Translations under genes and position numbers: made by a program
Assembly: GCF_002210225.1 (NCBI RefSeq)
Contig: NZ_MWUJ01000009.1
Coordinates: 108,654 to 172,653, forward strand
DNA: 64,000 nucleotides
Origin: Geofilum rhodophaeum
GTDB taxonomy: Bacteria; Bacteroidota; Bacteroidia; Bacteroidales; Marinilabiliaceae
Reading direction: 5' to 3'
Notes under the pieces: model-generated
Told to the model about the DNA's origin: nothing
The model's input: the letters and a program-made list of their open reading frames with translations, nothing else
The model's database searches: none
Shown here: in pieces, positions 27,503 to 36,359 of the stretch
Position numbering within the stretch: the first letter of the stretch is position 1
Layout of the letters: the number at the start of each line of letters is the position of its first letter

Positions 27503-28198
27503 GTGAAAACAACCATCTTTCTCCAAACCGCCCTCCTGTTTATAGCGCTGCTGGGGGGGAGCTCCTGCCAACCATCGGGGGGCATCATTCAACCCGGCGA
27601 CTACTCCGAAACCATACGCATTGCCTGTGTGGGCAACAGCATTACCTATGGCATGGGCATTGAAGGTCGCGACAGTCTCAGCTACCCCGCCCAGCTGCAA
27701 GATTTGCTGGGCAACAAATTTGAAGTACGTAACTTCGGGGTAAGTGCCCGCACACTCATGAGCAGCGGCGATTTACCCTACATTAAAGAACCCGAATACC
27801 TGGCCGCATTGGAATTTAAGCCCCATGTGGTGCTCGTCAAACTGGGAACCAACGACACCAAACCACACAACTGGGTGCATAACGGGGACTTAGAAAAGGA
27901 CTACACCCAACTCATTCAGAGTTTTCAGGCGCTGGAAAGCAAGCCCAAAGTAGTGCTGTTGAAAGCGGCTCCTGCCTTTCCCGAGCGCTGGGGCATCAGC
28001 GACAGCACCATTGTTAACCACCTGAATCCCAGAATAGAGAAGCTGGCGACAGAGCTTGGACTGCCCTGCATCGATCTGCACACGGCCCTGGCCGGCAGGG
28101 ACGAACTCTTCCCCGATTTGATTCACCCCAACGCAGAGGGAGCTGGTATTATGGCCCACAGCATTTACGAGGCCTTGCTGGGCCAAGCGGCAAAATAA
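27503..28198 (+). CDS. SGNH/GDSL-family esterase, lipoprotein
   Basis: A 231-aa hydrolase with the SGNH blocks: block I VGNSITYGMG (nucleophile Ser), the block II glycine in NFGVSARTL, block III KLGTNDTKPHNW (Asn), and block V DLIHPNAEG (catalytic Asp and His). It opens with a signal peptide ending in GSSC, a lipobox, so it is likely a periplasmic or surface lipoprotein. SGNH members in Bacteroidota often deacetylate polysaccharides or act as lysophospholipases; the substrate is not evident. Monocistronic, with a terminator about 60 bp after its stop. Confidence 0.9.
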   Translation: MKTTIFLQTALLFIALLGGSSCQPSGGIIQPGDYSETIRIACVGNSITYGMGIEGRDSLSYPAQLQDLLGNKFEVRNFGVSARTLMSSGDLPYIKEPEYLAALEFKPHVVLVKLGTNDTKPHNWVHNGDLEKDYTQLIQSFQALESKPKVVLLKAAPAFPERWGISDSTIVNHLNPRIEKLATELGLPCIDLHTALAGRDELFPDLIHPNAEGAGIMAHSIYEALLGQAAK

Positions 28199-28256
28199 GC
28201 GCCATAGACCTCAGCAAAACAGCTTAGCGTTTAAAGAATACGAAATCACTTTCAAT

Positions 28257-28283
28257 AAAAAGGGCTGCACGCGCAGCCCTTTT
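28257..28283. terminator. Bidirectional terminator between GDSL and MarR genes
   Basis: AAAAGGGCTGC (28257-28267) pairs with GCAGCCCTTTT (28272-28282... ), loop of four bases; the A and T flanks serve both directions. It separates the convergent GDSL and MarR genes. Confidence 0.85.
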
Positions 28284-28287
28284 CTTA

Positions 28288-28776
28288 TTACAATTTCTCC
28301 TCTCCTTCGTAAAAGCCCTCGGCCGACAAAAAAGGGATCTCTTCACTTTCCTCCAGCTCCAACATTTCAATGAGCTGATCCAGGGTAGCAGAAATTTGCT
28401 CCACTTTACCGGGCGACAAGCGCTCCAATTTGGAGGCCAATCGCTGTTGCAACAGGTCCGGTGTTTTCTCCAGCAGCTCATCCCCCGCCGAAGTCAGGGT
28501 AATGTGCGTCACCCGCTTGTCGCCACTCTTGGGCAAACGGGCCAGTAAACCGTGCTTCTCCAAGCGTGTAATGATGCCGGTCACCGTGCTCGAATTCAAA
28601 TTCAAATGCTCCCGAATGGCGCGCTGCGTGGCCTGGTAGTTGGGGGAGGACTTCAAATATTCCAGACACAGAATCTGAGGAATGCTTACCCCAAAATCTT
28701 TTTGCACCTTTTTCGATTCCAGATTAATCGAACGTACAATGCGGCGCACCCGTATTAAAATACCCCTGTAATCCAT
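28288..28776 (-). CDS. MarR-family transcriptional regulator
   Basis: A 162-aa winged-helix DNA-binding protein. Visible are the recognition helix region (HLNLNSSTVTGIITRLEKHGLL) and the wing KSGDKRVTHITLT with the family Asp-Arg. The C-terminus is acidic (ELEESEEIPFLS). The ligand and targets are unknown. It lies 11 bp downstream of the metallo-hydrolase gene and probably shares its transcript, together with the B3/4 protein. Confidence 0.92.
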   Translation of the reverse strand: MDYRGILIRVRRIVRSINLESKKVQKDFGVSIPQILCLEYLKSSPNYQATQRAIREHLNLNSSTVTGIITRLEKHGLLARLPKSGDKRVTHITLTSAGDELLEKTPDLLQQRLASKLERLSPGKVEQISATLDQLIEMLELEESEEIPFLSAEGFYEGEEKL

Positions 28777-28787
28777 TGCCTTAACTC

Positions 28788-29546
28788 TTATAAACGAAAC
28801 ACTTCCGCCGCGGCATAGCGGTTGGTCAAACGCACACTGAAACGCTCCTGCAAAGGCGCAAAAGCAGCCGCCGCCACTTCCGGTCGGTTGTTCTCCTCCG
28901 ACAGGTGCGAAAGGTACACCACCTGCAAATTCGCGTGGTGATGCGCTTGCAACAACTCAAAAGCCTGCAGATTGGACAGGTGCCCCCGATCACCAGCCAC
29001 CCGCACTTTCAAATGCGGTGGATAAGGGCCCGACCACAGCATGTCCTCATCGTAATTGGCCTCCAAAAACAAGGCATCGCATAGCGGCAACTCCCGCCGT
29101 ACATTATCGCAAGGCTCCCCAATATCGGTAAAAACGCCTACGTTTTTGCCCGCGTGCTCCACTCTAAAACTACAAGGTTCTGCCGCATCGTGCAACTTCA
29201 AAAAGCTGTGGATTTTAAAGGCGCCCACCTCCAGGACTTCACCCGGTTCAAAAAAAAGTACCCGTGTGGGCCGATTGGGTCCCCAGCTTTTTTCGTGCGA
29301 CTTCCGGGTCATATATACCGGAACTTCCAGCTTATTACTCAAAACCCGTACCCCCCTGAAGTGATCGGCATGCTCGTGTGAAATCAAAATGGCACGAATG
29401 CGACCCGGATCCAGTCCCCGCTCCTTCATACGCTCCAGCACCTGGCGGCGACTGATGCCCGCATCGATCAAAACAGCATCGCTGCCGTTGCCTATGTAAT
29501 AACAATTCCCGTTACTCCCCGAAGCCAGGGCACATATTTCCAACAT
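28788..29546 (-). CDS. MBL-fold metallo-hydrolase (YycJ/WalJ type)
   Basis: A 252-aa metallo-beta-lactamase-fold protein with the metal motif SHEHADH (HxHxDH) near residue 57-62 and the later VFTDIG and HL(S) motif VYLSHLSEENN. The opening CALASGSNGNCYYIG is characteristic of the YycJ/WalJ group, thought to act as a nuclease in DNA-end processing. In Bacteroidota it stands apart from walKR. Preceded by the B3/4 gene (34 bp) and followed by marR (11 bp). Confidence 0.9.
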   Translation of the reverse strand: MLEICALASGSNGNCYYIGNGSDAVLIDAGISRRQVLERMKERGLDPGRIRAILISHEHADHFRGVRVLSNKLEVPVYMTRKSHEKSWGPNRPTRVLFFEPGEVLEVGAFKIHSFLKLHDAAEPCSFRVEHAGKNVGVFTDIGEPCDNVRRELPLCDALFLEANYDEDMLWSGPYPPHLKVRVAGDRGHLSNLQAFELLQAHHHANLQVVYLSHLSEENNRPEVAAAAFAPLQERFSVRLTNRYAAAEVFRL

Positions 29547-29580
29547 CTTATTATTCCTTCCTTTACCGGTACCGCTTCCG

Positions 29581-30249
29581 CTAACGCAGTCCCTGTACCC
29601 CTATACGAATGGCTTTAAGCCCAATCCATTCCACCAAATAACGCTCGCACAGCTCCAAAGCAGCCTCCAACTCAGCGGCCTCTCCTGCAAAAGCAGGCAG
29701 CACCATCCAAAAACGACGCGTTTGCTCCGTCACCATGGTGCGGACCGAATCGCTGGTAGAAGTACCAAAAGCCCCAATTTCATCCCTAAACACCGGTAAG
29801 CGTTCGATGTTCACATCGCCGCGACCAATGCCCACGTAGGCTTCCTCTGCTTCACCAATACCCAGGGTCACCTGTCCCACCACCTTATCTGCATCGTAGC
29901 CGCCAATGGAAAAACCCGTCTCCACCGACACCCGGTTAAGCACATCCACCACGCTGTTCACCCGATAAAGACCCTTGCCTGAGGCAATGCGACGAAGCAG
30001 ACTCTCCGCAGCCGGCCGGTAACGATTGGGATCCTTGCCCAAAAGCCGGTAGGCATTCTTGGTAGCCGCCACCACCGGGTGGCGGCGAATGGCCTCGGCA
30101 TCCAAATCCTTTTCCAGGCGACTTGCCACCGCCTCCATTTCCGCATTAAAAGCAGCTGAAGCAGGCGTCACCACCACTTCGGCCTCCACCGTTCCCAAAA
30201 GCAAATCCGGAAAGCGCGCGGCCATTTCCTGGTCAACAGTAATCTCCAA
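29581..30249 (-). CDS. B3/B4 tRNA-binding domain protein
   Basis: About 222 aa resembling the B3/4 domain of phenylalanyl-tRNA synthetase beta chain found as a free-standing protein (KNAYRLLGKDPNRYRPAAESLLRR, VNSVVDVLNRVSVETGFSIGGYD). Some members are editing factors for mischarged tRNA; others are of unknown role. The frame stays open far upstream, but the clean start of similarity is LEITVDQEMAARFPD. I choose the TTG at 30249, which also suits a TACTTTTG -7 box on the minus strand at 30271-30278. First gene of the B3/4-MBL-marR run; divergent from the HAD gene. Confidence 0.8.
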   Translation of the reverse strand: MEITVDQEMAARFPDLLLGTVEAEVVVTPASAAFNAEMEAVASRLEKDLDAEAIRRHPVVAATKNAYRLLGKDPNRYRPAAESLLRRIASGKGLYRVNSVVDVLNRVSVETGFSIGGYDADKVVGQVTLGIGEAEEAYVGIGRGDVNIERLPVFRDEIGAFGTSTSDSVRTMVTEQTRRFWMVLPAFAGEAAELEAALELCERYLVEWIGLKAIRIGVQGLR

Positions 30250-30270
30250 AACAAACAGGTTTAGAAAAAT

Positions 30271-30278
30271 CAAAAGTA
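30271..30278 (-). promoter_or_regulatory. -7 box of the B3/4 gene
   Basis: TACTTTTG on the minus strand, an exact TAnnTTTG. Start near 30264, 15 nt before the TTG codon chosen for the B3/4 protein. Confidence 0.4.
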
Positions 30279-30312
30279 ACAAAAACGAAGGTTTTTTCCC
30301 ATCTTTGCAGGC

Positions 30313-30996
30313 ATGATTGAAACAACAGCTTTTCCCAAAGACCTGAAAGCGGTCTTTTTTGATATGGACGGGGTTTTGTACGACTCCATGACCAACCACG
30401 CCCACACCTGGGTCGAGAGTTTTAAAGCAGCAGGCATCGACTTTCCGGCCTACGATGCCTACATGAACGAAGGGCGCACCGGTCCCTCCACCATCATCAA
30501 AGCCTTTGAGTTGTACGGCAGTCGCAGCGCCACAGAAAGAGACATTCAGGAAATTTACGACCACAAAACCCGGTTGATGCAAGAAGCCCCCGAGGCGGCC
30601 TTGATGCCCGGCATGCAGGACGTGCTGCGCCAAACGATGGCGAAGGGACTAAAAGTGGTGGTGGTAACCGGCTCTAAGCAGCCCATGTTGCTGAGTCGAC
30701 TTAAAAACGATTACCACATTGCCGACGACAACATCATCAGTGGCTTCGATGTTAAAAAGGGCAAGCCCGATCCGGAGCCCTACCTTATGGCCCTGGAAAA
30801 GGCCGGATGTTTGGCCAGCCAGGCCCTTGTGGTAGAAAATGCGCCCTTGGGCGTAGAATCGGCCCGGGCGGCCGGCATCTTCACCATTGCGGTAAACACC
30901 GGAATTTTAAAACCCGAAGTCCTCAGTCACGCGGGCGCCAATCTGGTTTTTCCGGGCACCGAAGCCCTGGCGGAAGAATGGCCCGGGATGTTGTAG
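30313..30996 (+). CDS. HAD-superfamily phosphatase/phosphomutase
   Basis: A 227-aa HAD hydrolase of the beta-phosphoglucomutase-like branch: motif I FFDMDGVLYDS (nucleophile Asp), helical cap, motif II VVTGSKQ, motif III Lys in VKKGKPDPEPY and motif IV acidic NAPLGVES (family consensus D/E replaced partly, with Glu in ENAPLG). It most likely acts as a small-molecule phosphatase. The CATCTTTG just upstream (30300-30307) is a one-mismatch -7 box only 6 nt from the ATG, so the real promoter may lie further up. 5 bp separate its stop from the convergent yjbQ gene. Confidence 0.9.
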   Translation: MIETTAFPKDLKAVFFDMDGVLYDSMTNHAHTWVESFKAAGIDFPAYDAYMNEGRTGPSTIIKAFELYGSRSATERDIQEIYDHKTRLMQEAPEAALMPGMQDVLRQTMAKGLKVVVVTGSKQPMLLSRLKNDYHIADDNIISGFDVKKGKPDPEPYLMALEKAGCLASQALVVENAPLGVESARAAGIFTIAVNTGILKPEVLSHAGANLVFPGTEALAEEWPGML

Positions 30997-31001
30997 AAGC
31001 A

Positions 31002-31412
31002 TCAGCTGTAAACCGTAAGCACCAGGCGGCGCGCGCCGCCATGGTTGCGAAACTCACACAAATAAATGCCCTGCCAGGTTCCCAGAGCCAGACGACCGTC
31101 TCTAATGGGAATCGTCAAAGATGGGCCCAGCAACGAAGCCTTCACATGGGCCGGCATATCGTCCGCCCCCTCCAGCGTATGCCGGTAATCCGGTTGATTC
31201 TCGGGCACCAGGCGGTTCATAATGGTTTCAAAATCCTCCCGTACGGTAGGGTCGGCATTTTCGTTGAGCGAGAGTGCAGCCGAAGTGTGCTGAATAAAAA
31301 TATTCAGCATACCCGTTCGGGGCAAAGCGGGCAGTTCTGCCTCGATGCGACTGGTAATTAAATGGTAGCCCCTTTTGTAAGGAGGCAAACTAAGTGTCTT
31401 TTGTTCTGTCAT
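31002..31412 (-). CDS. YjbQ/UPF0047 family protein
   Basis: A 136-aa member of the YjbQ (UPF0047) family, for which weak thiamine-phosphate-synthase-like activity has been reported in other bacteria. Marks are NIFIQHTSAALSLNENADPTVR, with the conserved His and Asn-Glu-Asn, and GTWQGIYLCEFRNHGG. The frame is open to 31523, but the ATG at 31412 fits the family length. A TATCTTTG box (minus strand, 31448-31455) is well placed for it and not for the longer form. Confidence 0.92.
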   Translation of the reverse strand: MTEQKTLSLPPYKRGYHLITSRIEAELPALPRTGMLNIFIQHTSAALSLNENADPTVREDFETIMNRLVPENQPDYRHTLEGADDMPAHVKASLLGPSLTIPIRDGRLALGTWQGIYLCEFRNHGGARRLVLTVYS

Positions 31413-31447
31413 GACTTCAATAATCAAACACGTTTCATCAATACAAC

Positions 31448-31455
31448 CAAAGATA
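31448..31455 (-). promoter_or_regulatory. -7 box of the yjbQ-like gene
   Basis: TATCTTTG on the minus strand, 36 bp before the ATG. No -33 box seen. Confidence 0.45.
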
Positions 31456-31466
31456 AACAATTTTGG

Positions 31467-31501
31467 TTTGGACCGCCTTCTGCTTATTTTTGATACATTT
31501 G
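31467..31501 (+). promoter_or_regulatory. Promoter of the SIS-phosphomannomutase operon
   Basis: TTTG (31467-31470), 23-nt spacer, TACATTTG (31494-31501); start near 31508, about 37 nt before the ATG. Confidence 0.5.
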
Positions 31502-31544
31502 TCCTTATAAACACACAAGCCAAACAATCAGTTCAACTACATTC

Positions 31545-32162
31545 ATGATACAGGAAAGCGTCAAAACACTGCTGCAAACTGAGGCAGAGGCAGTCAAAAA
31601 CATACCCGTCACCCCCGAATTTGAAAAAGCCCTGAACATCCTGTGGGAACAGGTGCACCAGAAAAAGGGAAAACTGATTACCAGTGGCATGGGTAAGGCG
31701 GGCCAAATTGCCATAAACATGGCAACGACCTTCAGCAGCACCGGCACCCCTGCCGTTTTTCTGCACCCCTCTGAAGCCCAGCACGGCGACCTGGGGGTTA
31801 TTCAGGAGAACGACACCATGATACTGATCTCCAATTCGGGTAAGACCCGTGAGATCATCGAATTGGTGGAGCTGGCACGTGGATTACGACCCGGCATTCG
31901 TTTTATTGTCATTACGGGCAACCCCGACTCCCTGTTGGCCCAGGCCGCAGAAGCCACTTTATTTACCGGTAATCCCCCGGAGGTCTGTGCGCTGGGCTTA
32001 ACGCCCACTACCTCAACAACTACCATGACCGTTATCGGCGATGTACTGGTGGTGCTGTTGATGAAGAAAATTGGATTTACTAACCGCGACTACTCCTTAC
32101 GTCACCACGGAGGTTATCTGGGCGACAAATCGCGTGAGGCAGCTGGTCGAGAAAATAAATAA
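31545..32162 (+). CDS. SIS-domain sugar-phosphate isomerase, KdsD/KpsF type without CBS domains
   Basis: Probably D-arabinose-5-phosphate isomerase, first step of Kdo synthesis for lipopolysaccharide. The 205-aa product has the SIS-domain motif GKLITSGMGKAGQIA near residue 45, the conserved FLHPSEAQHGDLGVI, and TPTTSTTTMTVIGD. It stops where enterobacterial KdsD begins its CBS pair; a single-domain form is known in Bacteroides. An alternative role as another aldose isomerase cannot be excluded. Cotranscribed with the following phosphomannomutase gene (4 bp gap). Confidence 0.88.
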   Translation: MIQESVKTLLQTEAEAVKNIPVTPEFEKALNILWEQVHQKKGKLITSGMGKAGQIAINMATTFSSTGTPAVFLHPSEAQHGDLGVIQENDTMILISNSGKTREIIELVELARGLRPGIRFIVITGNPDSLLAQAAEATLFTGNPPEVCALGLTPTTSTTTMTVIGDVLVVLLMKKIGFTNRDYSLRHHGGYLGDKSREAAGRENK

Positions 32163-32166
32163 CATC

Positions 32167-33696
32167 ATGAGCAACTTCAACTGGAAAGCACTGCAGAACG
32201 GATCAGACATCCGCGGCGTTGCCCTCGAAGGGGTCAGCGGTGAAAATGTTAATCTGACTCCCGATACAGTGGCCCGTCTGGGTGAAGCCTTCGTGGCCTG
32301 GTTGCAAAAACGAAGCAACAAAACAAAACTGCGTTTGGCTGTGGGTATGGACTCCCGCCTGTCGGGACCCGACTTGCGTGCAGCCCTGTGCCGGCAACTG
32401 TCGCGTTGCGGTGTAGAAGTCCTCGATTGCGGTCTGGCCTCCACCCCGGCCATGTTCATGACTACCATAAAGGCTGAAGAGCCTGCCGACGGCGCCCTCA
32501 TGCTTACCGCCAGTCACCTCCCCTTCAACCGCAACGGCATTAAGTTTTTTACACCGGAGGGCGGACTTGAGAAAAGGGACATCAGCGACCTGTTGGCCCT
32601 GGCTGAGGAAGGCTCTGAGCTGCCTGGGTCAAAAGCAGGCAGCATCAAGGAAGTAGATTTCATGTCGGCCTATGCCGCCCATTTTGTGGAACTGATTCGT
32701 GAGGGGGTAAAACACCCCACCCACTACAACGAACCCCTCAAAGGCATCAAAATTGTGGTAGATGCCGGCAATGGTGCAGGGGGCTTTTATGCCTCACAGG
32801 TATTGGCCCCCCTGGGCGCCGATGTTTCAGCCAGTCAGTTTTTGGAGCCCGACGGCCGGTTCCCCAACCATGTTCCCAACCCCGAGGACGAGCTGGCCAT
32901 GGCTTCGGTGGTGCGTCAGGTGAAAAACAACGGGGCCGACCTGGGCATTATTTTCGACACGGACGTGGATCGGGCTGCCCTGGTGGCAGAAAACGGTCAG
33001 GCCATCAACCGCAACGAACTCATTGCCCTTATCGCGGCAGTGGTGCTCGATGAACACCCGGGAACCACGGTGGTTACTGATTCAGTGACCTCCAACGGAC
33101 TCTCCTGGTTCATCAACAACCACCTAAAAGGTCGCCACCACCGCTATCAGCGTGGCTATAAAAACGTCATCAACGAAGCCAAACGGCTTAACGAAAAGGG
33201 AGAAGATTGCTGGCTGGCCATTGAAACTTCCGGCCATGCGGCCTTGCGCGAAAACCATTTCCTGGACGACGGTGCCTTTTTGGCCACAAAACTGGTCATC
33301 AGCATGGCCAAAGCCCGTCAGCAAGGACGAAAGCTGACCGATTTACTGACGCACCTACCCCAACCCTTGCAGAGCTGTGAAGTACGCCTGACCATTAAAA
33401 CAAGTGACTTTAAAGACTATGGCGAAAAAATAATTACCGACCTGGGCATATTGGCGGGCAACCGACACGGCTGGGACATCGCACCCGACAATTTTGAAGG
33501 TGTGCGCATTCAATGCGGTCCCCCGCTGAAAAAAGGCTGGTTTTTACTTCGGATGTCCTTGCACGACCCGGTTCTCCCGCTCAATTTGGAGGCCGAAGAA
33601 GCAGGAGCCCTGGACGAGATGTTGGACCTGCTGCGTACCTTCTTTTCGGTATATGAACATTTGGACAGCTCCGCCCTTAAGCGCGTAAAGTGCTGA
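32167..33696 (+). CDS. Phosphomannomutase/phosphoglucomutase family enzyme
   Basis: Alpha-D-phosphohexomutase of 509 aa supplying sugar-1-phosphates for envelope polysaccharides. The catalytic serine loop is LTASHLPFNRNG, the metal-binding loop DTDVDRAAL (DxDxD), and the sugar-binding loop around ETSGHAALRENHFLDDG. The ATG at 32167, directly after the SIS gene stop, gives the usual family length; the frame is open upstream into the SIS gene, which is a shadow. Whether mannose or glucose is preferred is not evident. Followed by no clear terminator. Confidence 0.92.
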   Translation: MSNFNWKALQNGSDIRGVALEGVSGENVNLTPDTVARLGEAFVAWLQKRSNKTKLRLAVGMDSRLSGPDLRAALCRQLSRCGVEVLDCGLASTPAMFMTTIKAEEPADGALMLTASHLPFNRNGIKFFTPEGGLEKRDISDLLALAEEGSELPGSKAGSIKEVDFMSAYAAHFVELIREGVKHPTHYNEPLKGIKIVVDAGNGAGGFYASQVLAPLGADVSASQFLEPDGRFPNHVPNPEDELAMASVVRQVKNNGADLGIIFDTDVDRAALVAENGQAINRNELIALIAAVVLDEHPGTTVVTDSVTSNGLSWFINNHLKGRHHRYQRGYKNVINEAKRLNEKGEDCWLAIETSGHAALRENHFLDDGAFLATKLVISMAKARQQGRKLTDLLTHLPQPLQSCEVRLTIKTSDFKDYGEKIITDLGILAGNRHGWDIAPDNFEGVRIQCGPPLKKGWFLLRMSLHDPVLPLNLEAEEAGALDEMLDLLRTFFSVYEHLDSSALKRVKC

Positions 33697-33788
33697 TGTA
33701 CTGTAGACTGAACGGCCCCAACAACCAAAAACCCAAAAGCAACAAACCAAAACAATAAAACAATAAATCTCTCAACCAATAAGTAAGT

Positions 33789-34331
33789 ATGCGAATTCAT
33801 AAGGAAGACACCCTGGCTTTAATTGTAGATATTCAGGAACGCTTGTTTCCGCACATTCACCAGCACGAGCAGCTGGCACAAAACACCCGAATTTTGATTC
33901 AGGGATTACAAGTATTGCAGGTCCCCCTGCACATTACCGAGCAATACCGTAAGGGATTGGGGGCTACCATACCCCAGTTGGCCGAGTTGCTCGATGGCGT
34001 TAACAACAGTGAAAAAATGAGCTTCAGTTGCTGCGACGAGCCTTCTTTTCAAGAGCAGCTGGAGCAAAGCGGCCGCAAAACCATTATTCTTGCGGGTATT
34101 GAGGCCCACATTTGCCTCTTGCAAACCGCCCTCGACCTGAAGGAAAGAGGTTTTCGTCCGGTAGTGGTGGAAGACTGTGTGGGCTCACGCAACCCGGAAA
34201 ATAAGCGGATAGCCATACAGCGCATGTTGCAAGAGGGCATTACCGTAACCAGCTGCGAATCCCTGCTTTTTGAATTGACCCGTGTGGCAGGCAGCGAAGC
34301 CTTTAAGACCATTTCGAAACTGGTTAAGTAA
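33789..34331 (+). CDS. Isochorismatase-family cysteine hydrolase
   Basis: A 180-aa cysteine hydrolase of the isochorismatase-like superfamily. The catalytic triad is visible: Asp14 in LIVDIQERLF, Lys in NNSEKMSFSCC and Cys in GIEAHICLLQT. Such proteins hydrolyse amides or nicotinamide-like substrates; the short YcaC/ISOC-type protein here has no named substrate. One base separates its stop from the PfkB gene, so the two form an operon. Confidence 0.9.
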   Translation: MRIHKEDTLALIVDIQERLFPHIHQHEQLAQNTRILIQGLQVLQVPLHITEQYRKGLGATIPQLAELLDGVNNSEKMSFSCCDEPSFQEQLEQSGRKTIILAGIEAHICLLQTALDLKERGFRPVVVEDCVGSRNPENKRIAIQRMLQEGITVTSCESLLFELTRVAGSEAFKTISKLVK

Positions 34332-34332
34332 T

Positions 34333-35307
34333 ATGAACACAGGAAGAACCATCTACGGGATTGGAGAAGCCCTGCTGGACGTCATCTTTAAAAATAAGCA
34401 ACCCATCGGCGCCACCGCCGGTGGAAGCACCCTCAATGCCATTGTTTCTTTGGGACGGATGGACTATCAGCCCTTTCTCATTAGTGAAATAGGGAACGAC
34501 CGCATTGGCGATATCATTGACGACTTCCTGCTGAAGAACGGGGTCTCCGATCGTTACCTGTACCGTCGCGAGGACTCCCGCTCACCACTGGCCCTGGCCT
34601 TCCTCAACGAGAACAACGATGCAGAATATGAAATTTTTAAGGATTATGCTGCCCAAACCCTGCACGAAGAAATGCCGCCCTTCGCGGCGGACGATATCGT
34701 CACCTTTGGCTCCTTCTATTCCATCAATCCTGCATTTCGACCCCAACTGCTGAAATATTTGCAAAGGGCTAAGGCAGAGGGTGCCCTCTTGGTTTACGAT
34801 CCCAATTACCGCAATCACCACGCACACAAAAGAGCGCAAATGCAAGCCGCTCTCGAAGAGAATTTTGCCCTTGCCGATGTGGTGAGGGGCAGCAATGAGG
34901 ACTTTCAAAACATTTATGGGCTCCAGCGGGTCGAGGACGTGGCCGAACGCCTGCACCGTTTCAGCAAGCACATCATCATCACCGCCAACGCCAAAGGCAG
35001 TTATGTGAGCACGCCAAGCGGCGCTGCCTGGTACCCCGCTGTACCTTTACAAGCAGTGAGCACCATAGGCGCCGGCGACAATTTCAACGCGGGCATCATC
35101 CACGGTTTGCTGTCGGGGCGTATCGGTAAAAAGGAGTTGGAAGGAGGGCTGTCGAACGACCAATGGGCCGGCATCATCGCTTCGGCTACAGTTTTTGCCA
35201 CAGAAGTCTGCCAACTGAGCGACAATTATGTGGCGGCAGATTTCAAGCATCGGATAGATGAGGCCATCAAGACCTACCTTACAAAGCACTTGTCTGGCCA
35301 CATTTAG
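34333..35307 (+). CDS. PfkB-family carbohydrate kinase
   Basis: A 324-aa sugar kinase of the ribokinase/PfkB family. It has the N-terminal substrate region (GIGEALLDVIFKN, GGSTLNAIVSLGRM) and the C-terminal catalytic motif STIGAGDNFNAG with the base Asp. Fructokinase is the commonest activity of this branch in Bacteroidota, but the substrate is inferred only. The ATG at 34333 is chosen over an upstream one at 34282, which lies inside the isochorismatase gene. Confidence 0.9.
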   Translation: MNTGRTIYGIGEALLDVIFKNKQPIGATAGGSTLNAIVSLGRMDYQPFLISEIGNDRIGDIIDDFLLKNGVSDRYLYRREDSRSPLALAFLNENNDAEYEIFKDYAAQTLHEEMPPFAADDIVTFGSFYSINPAFRPQLLKYLQRAKAEGALLVYDPNYRNHHAHKRAQMQAALEENFALADVVRGSNEDFQNIYGLQRVEDVAERLHRFSKHIIITANAKGSYVSTPSGAAWYPAVPLQAVSTIGAGDNFNAGIIHGLLSGRIGKKELEGGLSNDQWAGIIASATVFATEVCQLSDNYVAADFKHRIDEAIKTYLTKHLSGHI

Positions 35308-35422
35308 AACCTGGAAAGCAGTTGGGCCCATTGTGATAAATTGCACAAACAGCTCCTTCCTATATAAAAAAAACTGTTTACCTTGTGGGGAATTAGTGCA
35401 AACTCCTTTTAAACCCATTATC

Positions 35423-35746
35423 ATGACTGAAATGAAAAAGAAAATCCAGATATCCTTCTGGTTCTTCATTGCCCTGGCCATTTTGCTGGCCATTTTTTCG
35501 GTACAGAACGCCGGAATCATTGAAGTACAAGTACTCTGGTTTCCGGTTAATGTTTCCCTCTCGATTCTGCTCATCGGCACTTTTATTACAGGACTGGTGA
35601 TTGGGGCCCTTTATGCCTACAACAAATTTCTGCCCAAGCCTACCAAAGCAAAAAGCGATGCCAGCGAAACCTTAAAAGAAAAAGACAAGAACACAAAAAA
35701 ATCCCCCAGCAATCCTGAACATGACGTATCCCCAAAGGATTTTTAG
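35423..35746 (+). CDS. LapA-domain (DUF1049) membrane protein
   Basis: A 107-aa inner-membrane protein of the LapA/DUF1049 family: helix one about residues 8-25 (ISFWFFIALAILLAIFSVQNA), a short NAGIIEVQVLWFPVNVSLSIL loop typical of the family, helix two about 40-60, then a Lys/Ser-rich cytoplasmic tail. Family members are linked to lipopolysaccharide assembly; no more can be said here. The frame is open to 35258, but the ATG at 35423 precedes the real start of similarity. It overlaps the wbqC start by 26 bp, in a different frame. Confidence 0.85.
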   Translation: MTEMKKKIQISFWFFIALAILLAIFSVQNAGIIEVQVLWFPVNVSLSILLIGTFITGLVIGALYAYNKFLPKPTKAKSDASETLKEKDKNTKKSPSNPEHDVSPKDF

Positions 35747-36359
35747 TTCCGCACTCTTTCCGCCGGTTCAGTATTTCGTGCACCTCGAAGCAGCCAGCGA
35801 GGCCTGCATCGAGGTTTTTGACCGTTACGAACGTCAGAGCTACCGCAATCGCTACCTCCTTTACGGCGCCAACGGTCCCCTCACCCTCAGTGTACCGGTG
35901 GTAAAACCGAAGGGCAAGCAGGTGCCCCTGAAGGACGTACGCCTATCCTACGATACACCCTGGCACCAAATTCACTGGAAGTCCATTGAGGCGGCCTACA
36001 ACTCCTCCCCCTACTATCTGTACTACAAAGACGAACTGGAACCCCTGTTTTCGGGAAAATGGAAATACCTCCTCGATTTGAATCAGAGCGCCCTGGAGCT
36101 AACCATGGCAGCCTGCGACATCGCTACCCCACTCAGGCAAACCACACAATACCATACCGAATATCCCGATGCCCTGGATCTTAGAAATCAAATTCATCCC
36201 AAGCTGGATTTTAAAGAAGACAGCTTTTTTAAACCGCAATCCTACCGACAGGTATTTGGATGGGACAAGCCCTTTGTACCCAATCTGAGTATCCTTGACC
36301 TGCTCTTTAACAAGGGACCGGAATCTTTACTGGTGCTGCGCGACAGCCTCCTGACCTAA
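35721..36359 (+). CDS. WbqC-family protein
   Basis: A 212-aa member of the WbqC family, often found with polysaccharide or glycan-modification genes. Typical are FPPVQYFVHL at the N-terminus, PWHQIHWKSIEAAYNSSPYY in the middle (His and Tyr pattern) and YRQVFGWDKPFVPNLSILDLLFN near the C-terminus. Biochemistry unknown. The start overlaps lapA by 26 bp and the end overlaps the convergent NUDIX gene by 33 bp. Confidence 0.92.
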   Translation: MTYPQRIFSSALFPPVQYFVHLEAASEACIEVFDRYERQSYRNRYLLYGANGPLTLSVPVVKPKGKQVPLKDVRLSYDTPWHQIHWKSIEAAYNSSPYYLYYKDELEPLFSGKWKYLLDLNQSALELTMAACDIATPLRQTTQYHTEYPDALDLRNQIHPKLDFKEDSFFKPQSYRQVFGWDKPFVPNLSILDLLFNKGPESLLVLRDSLLT

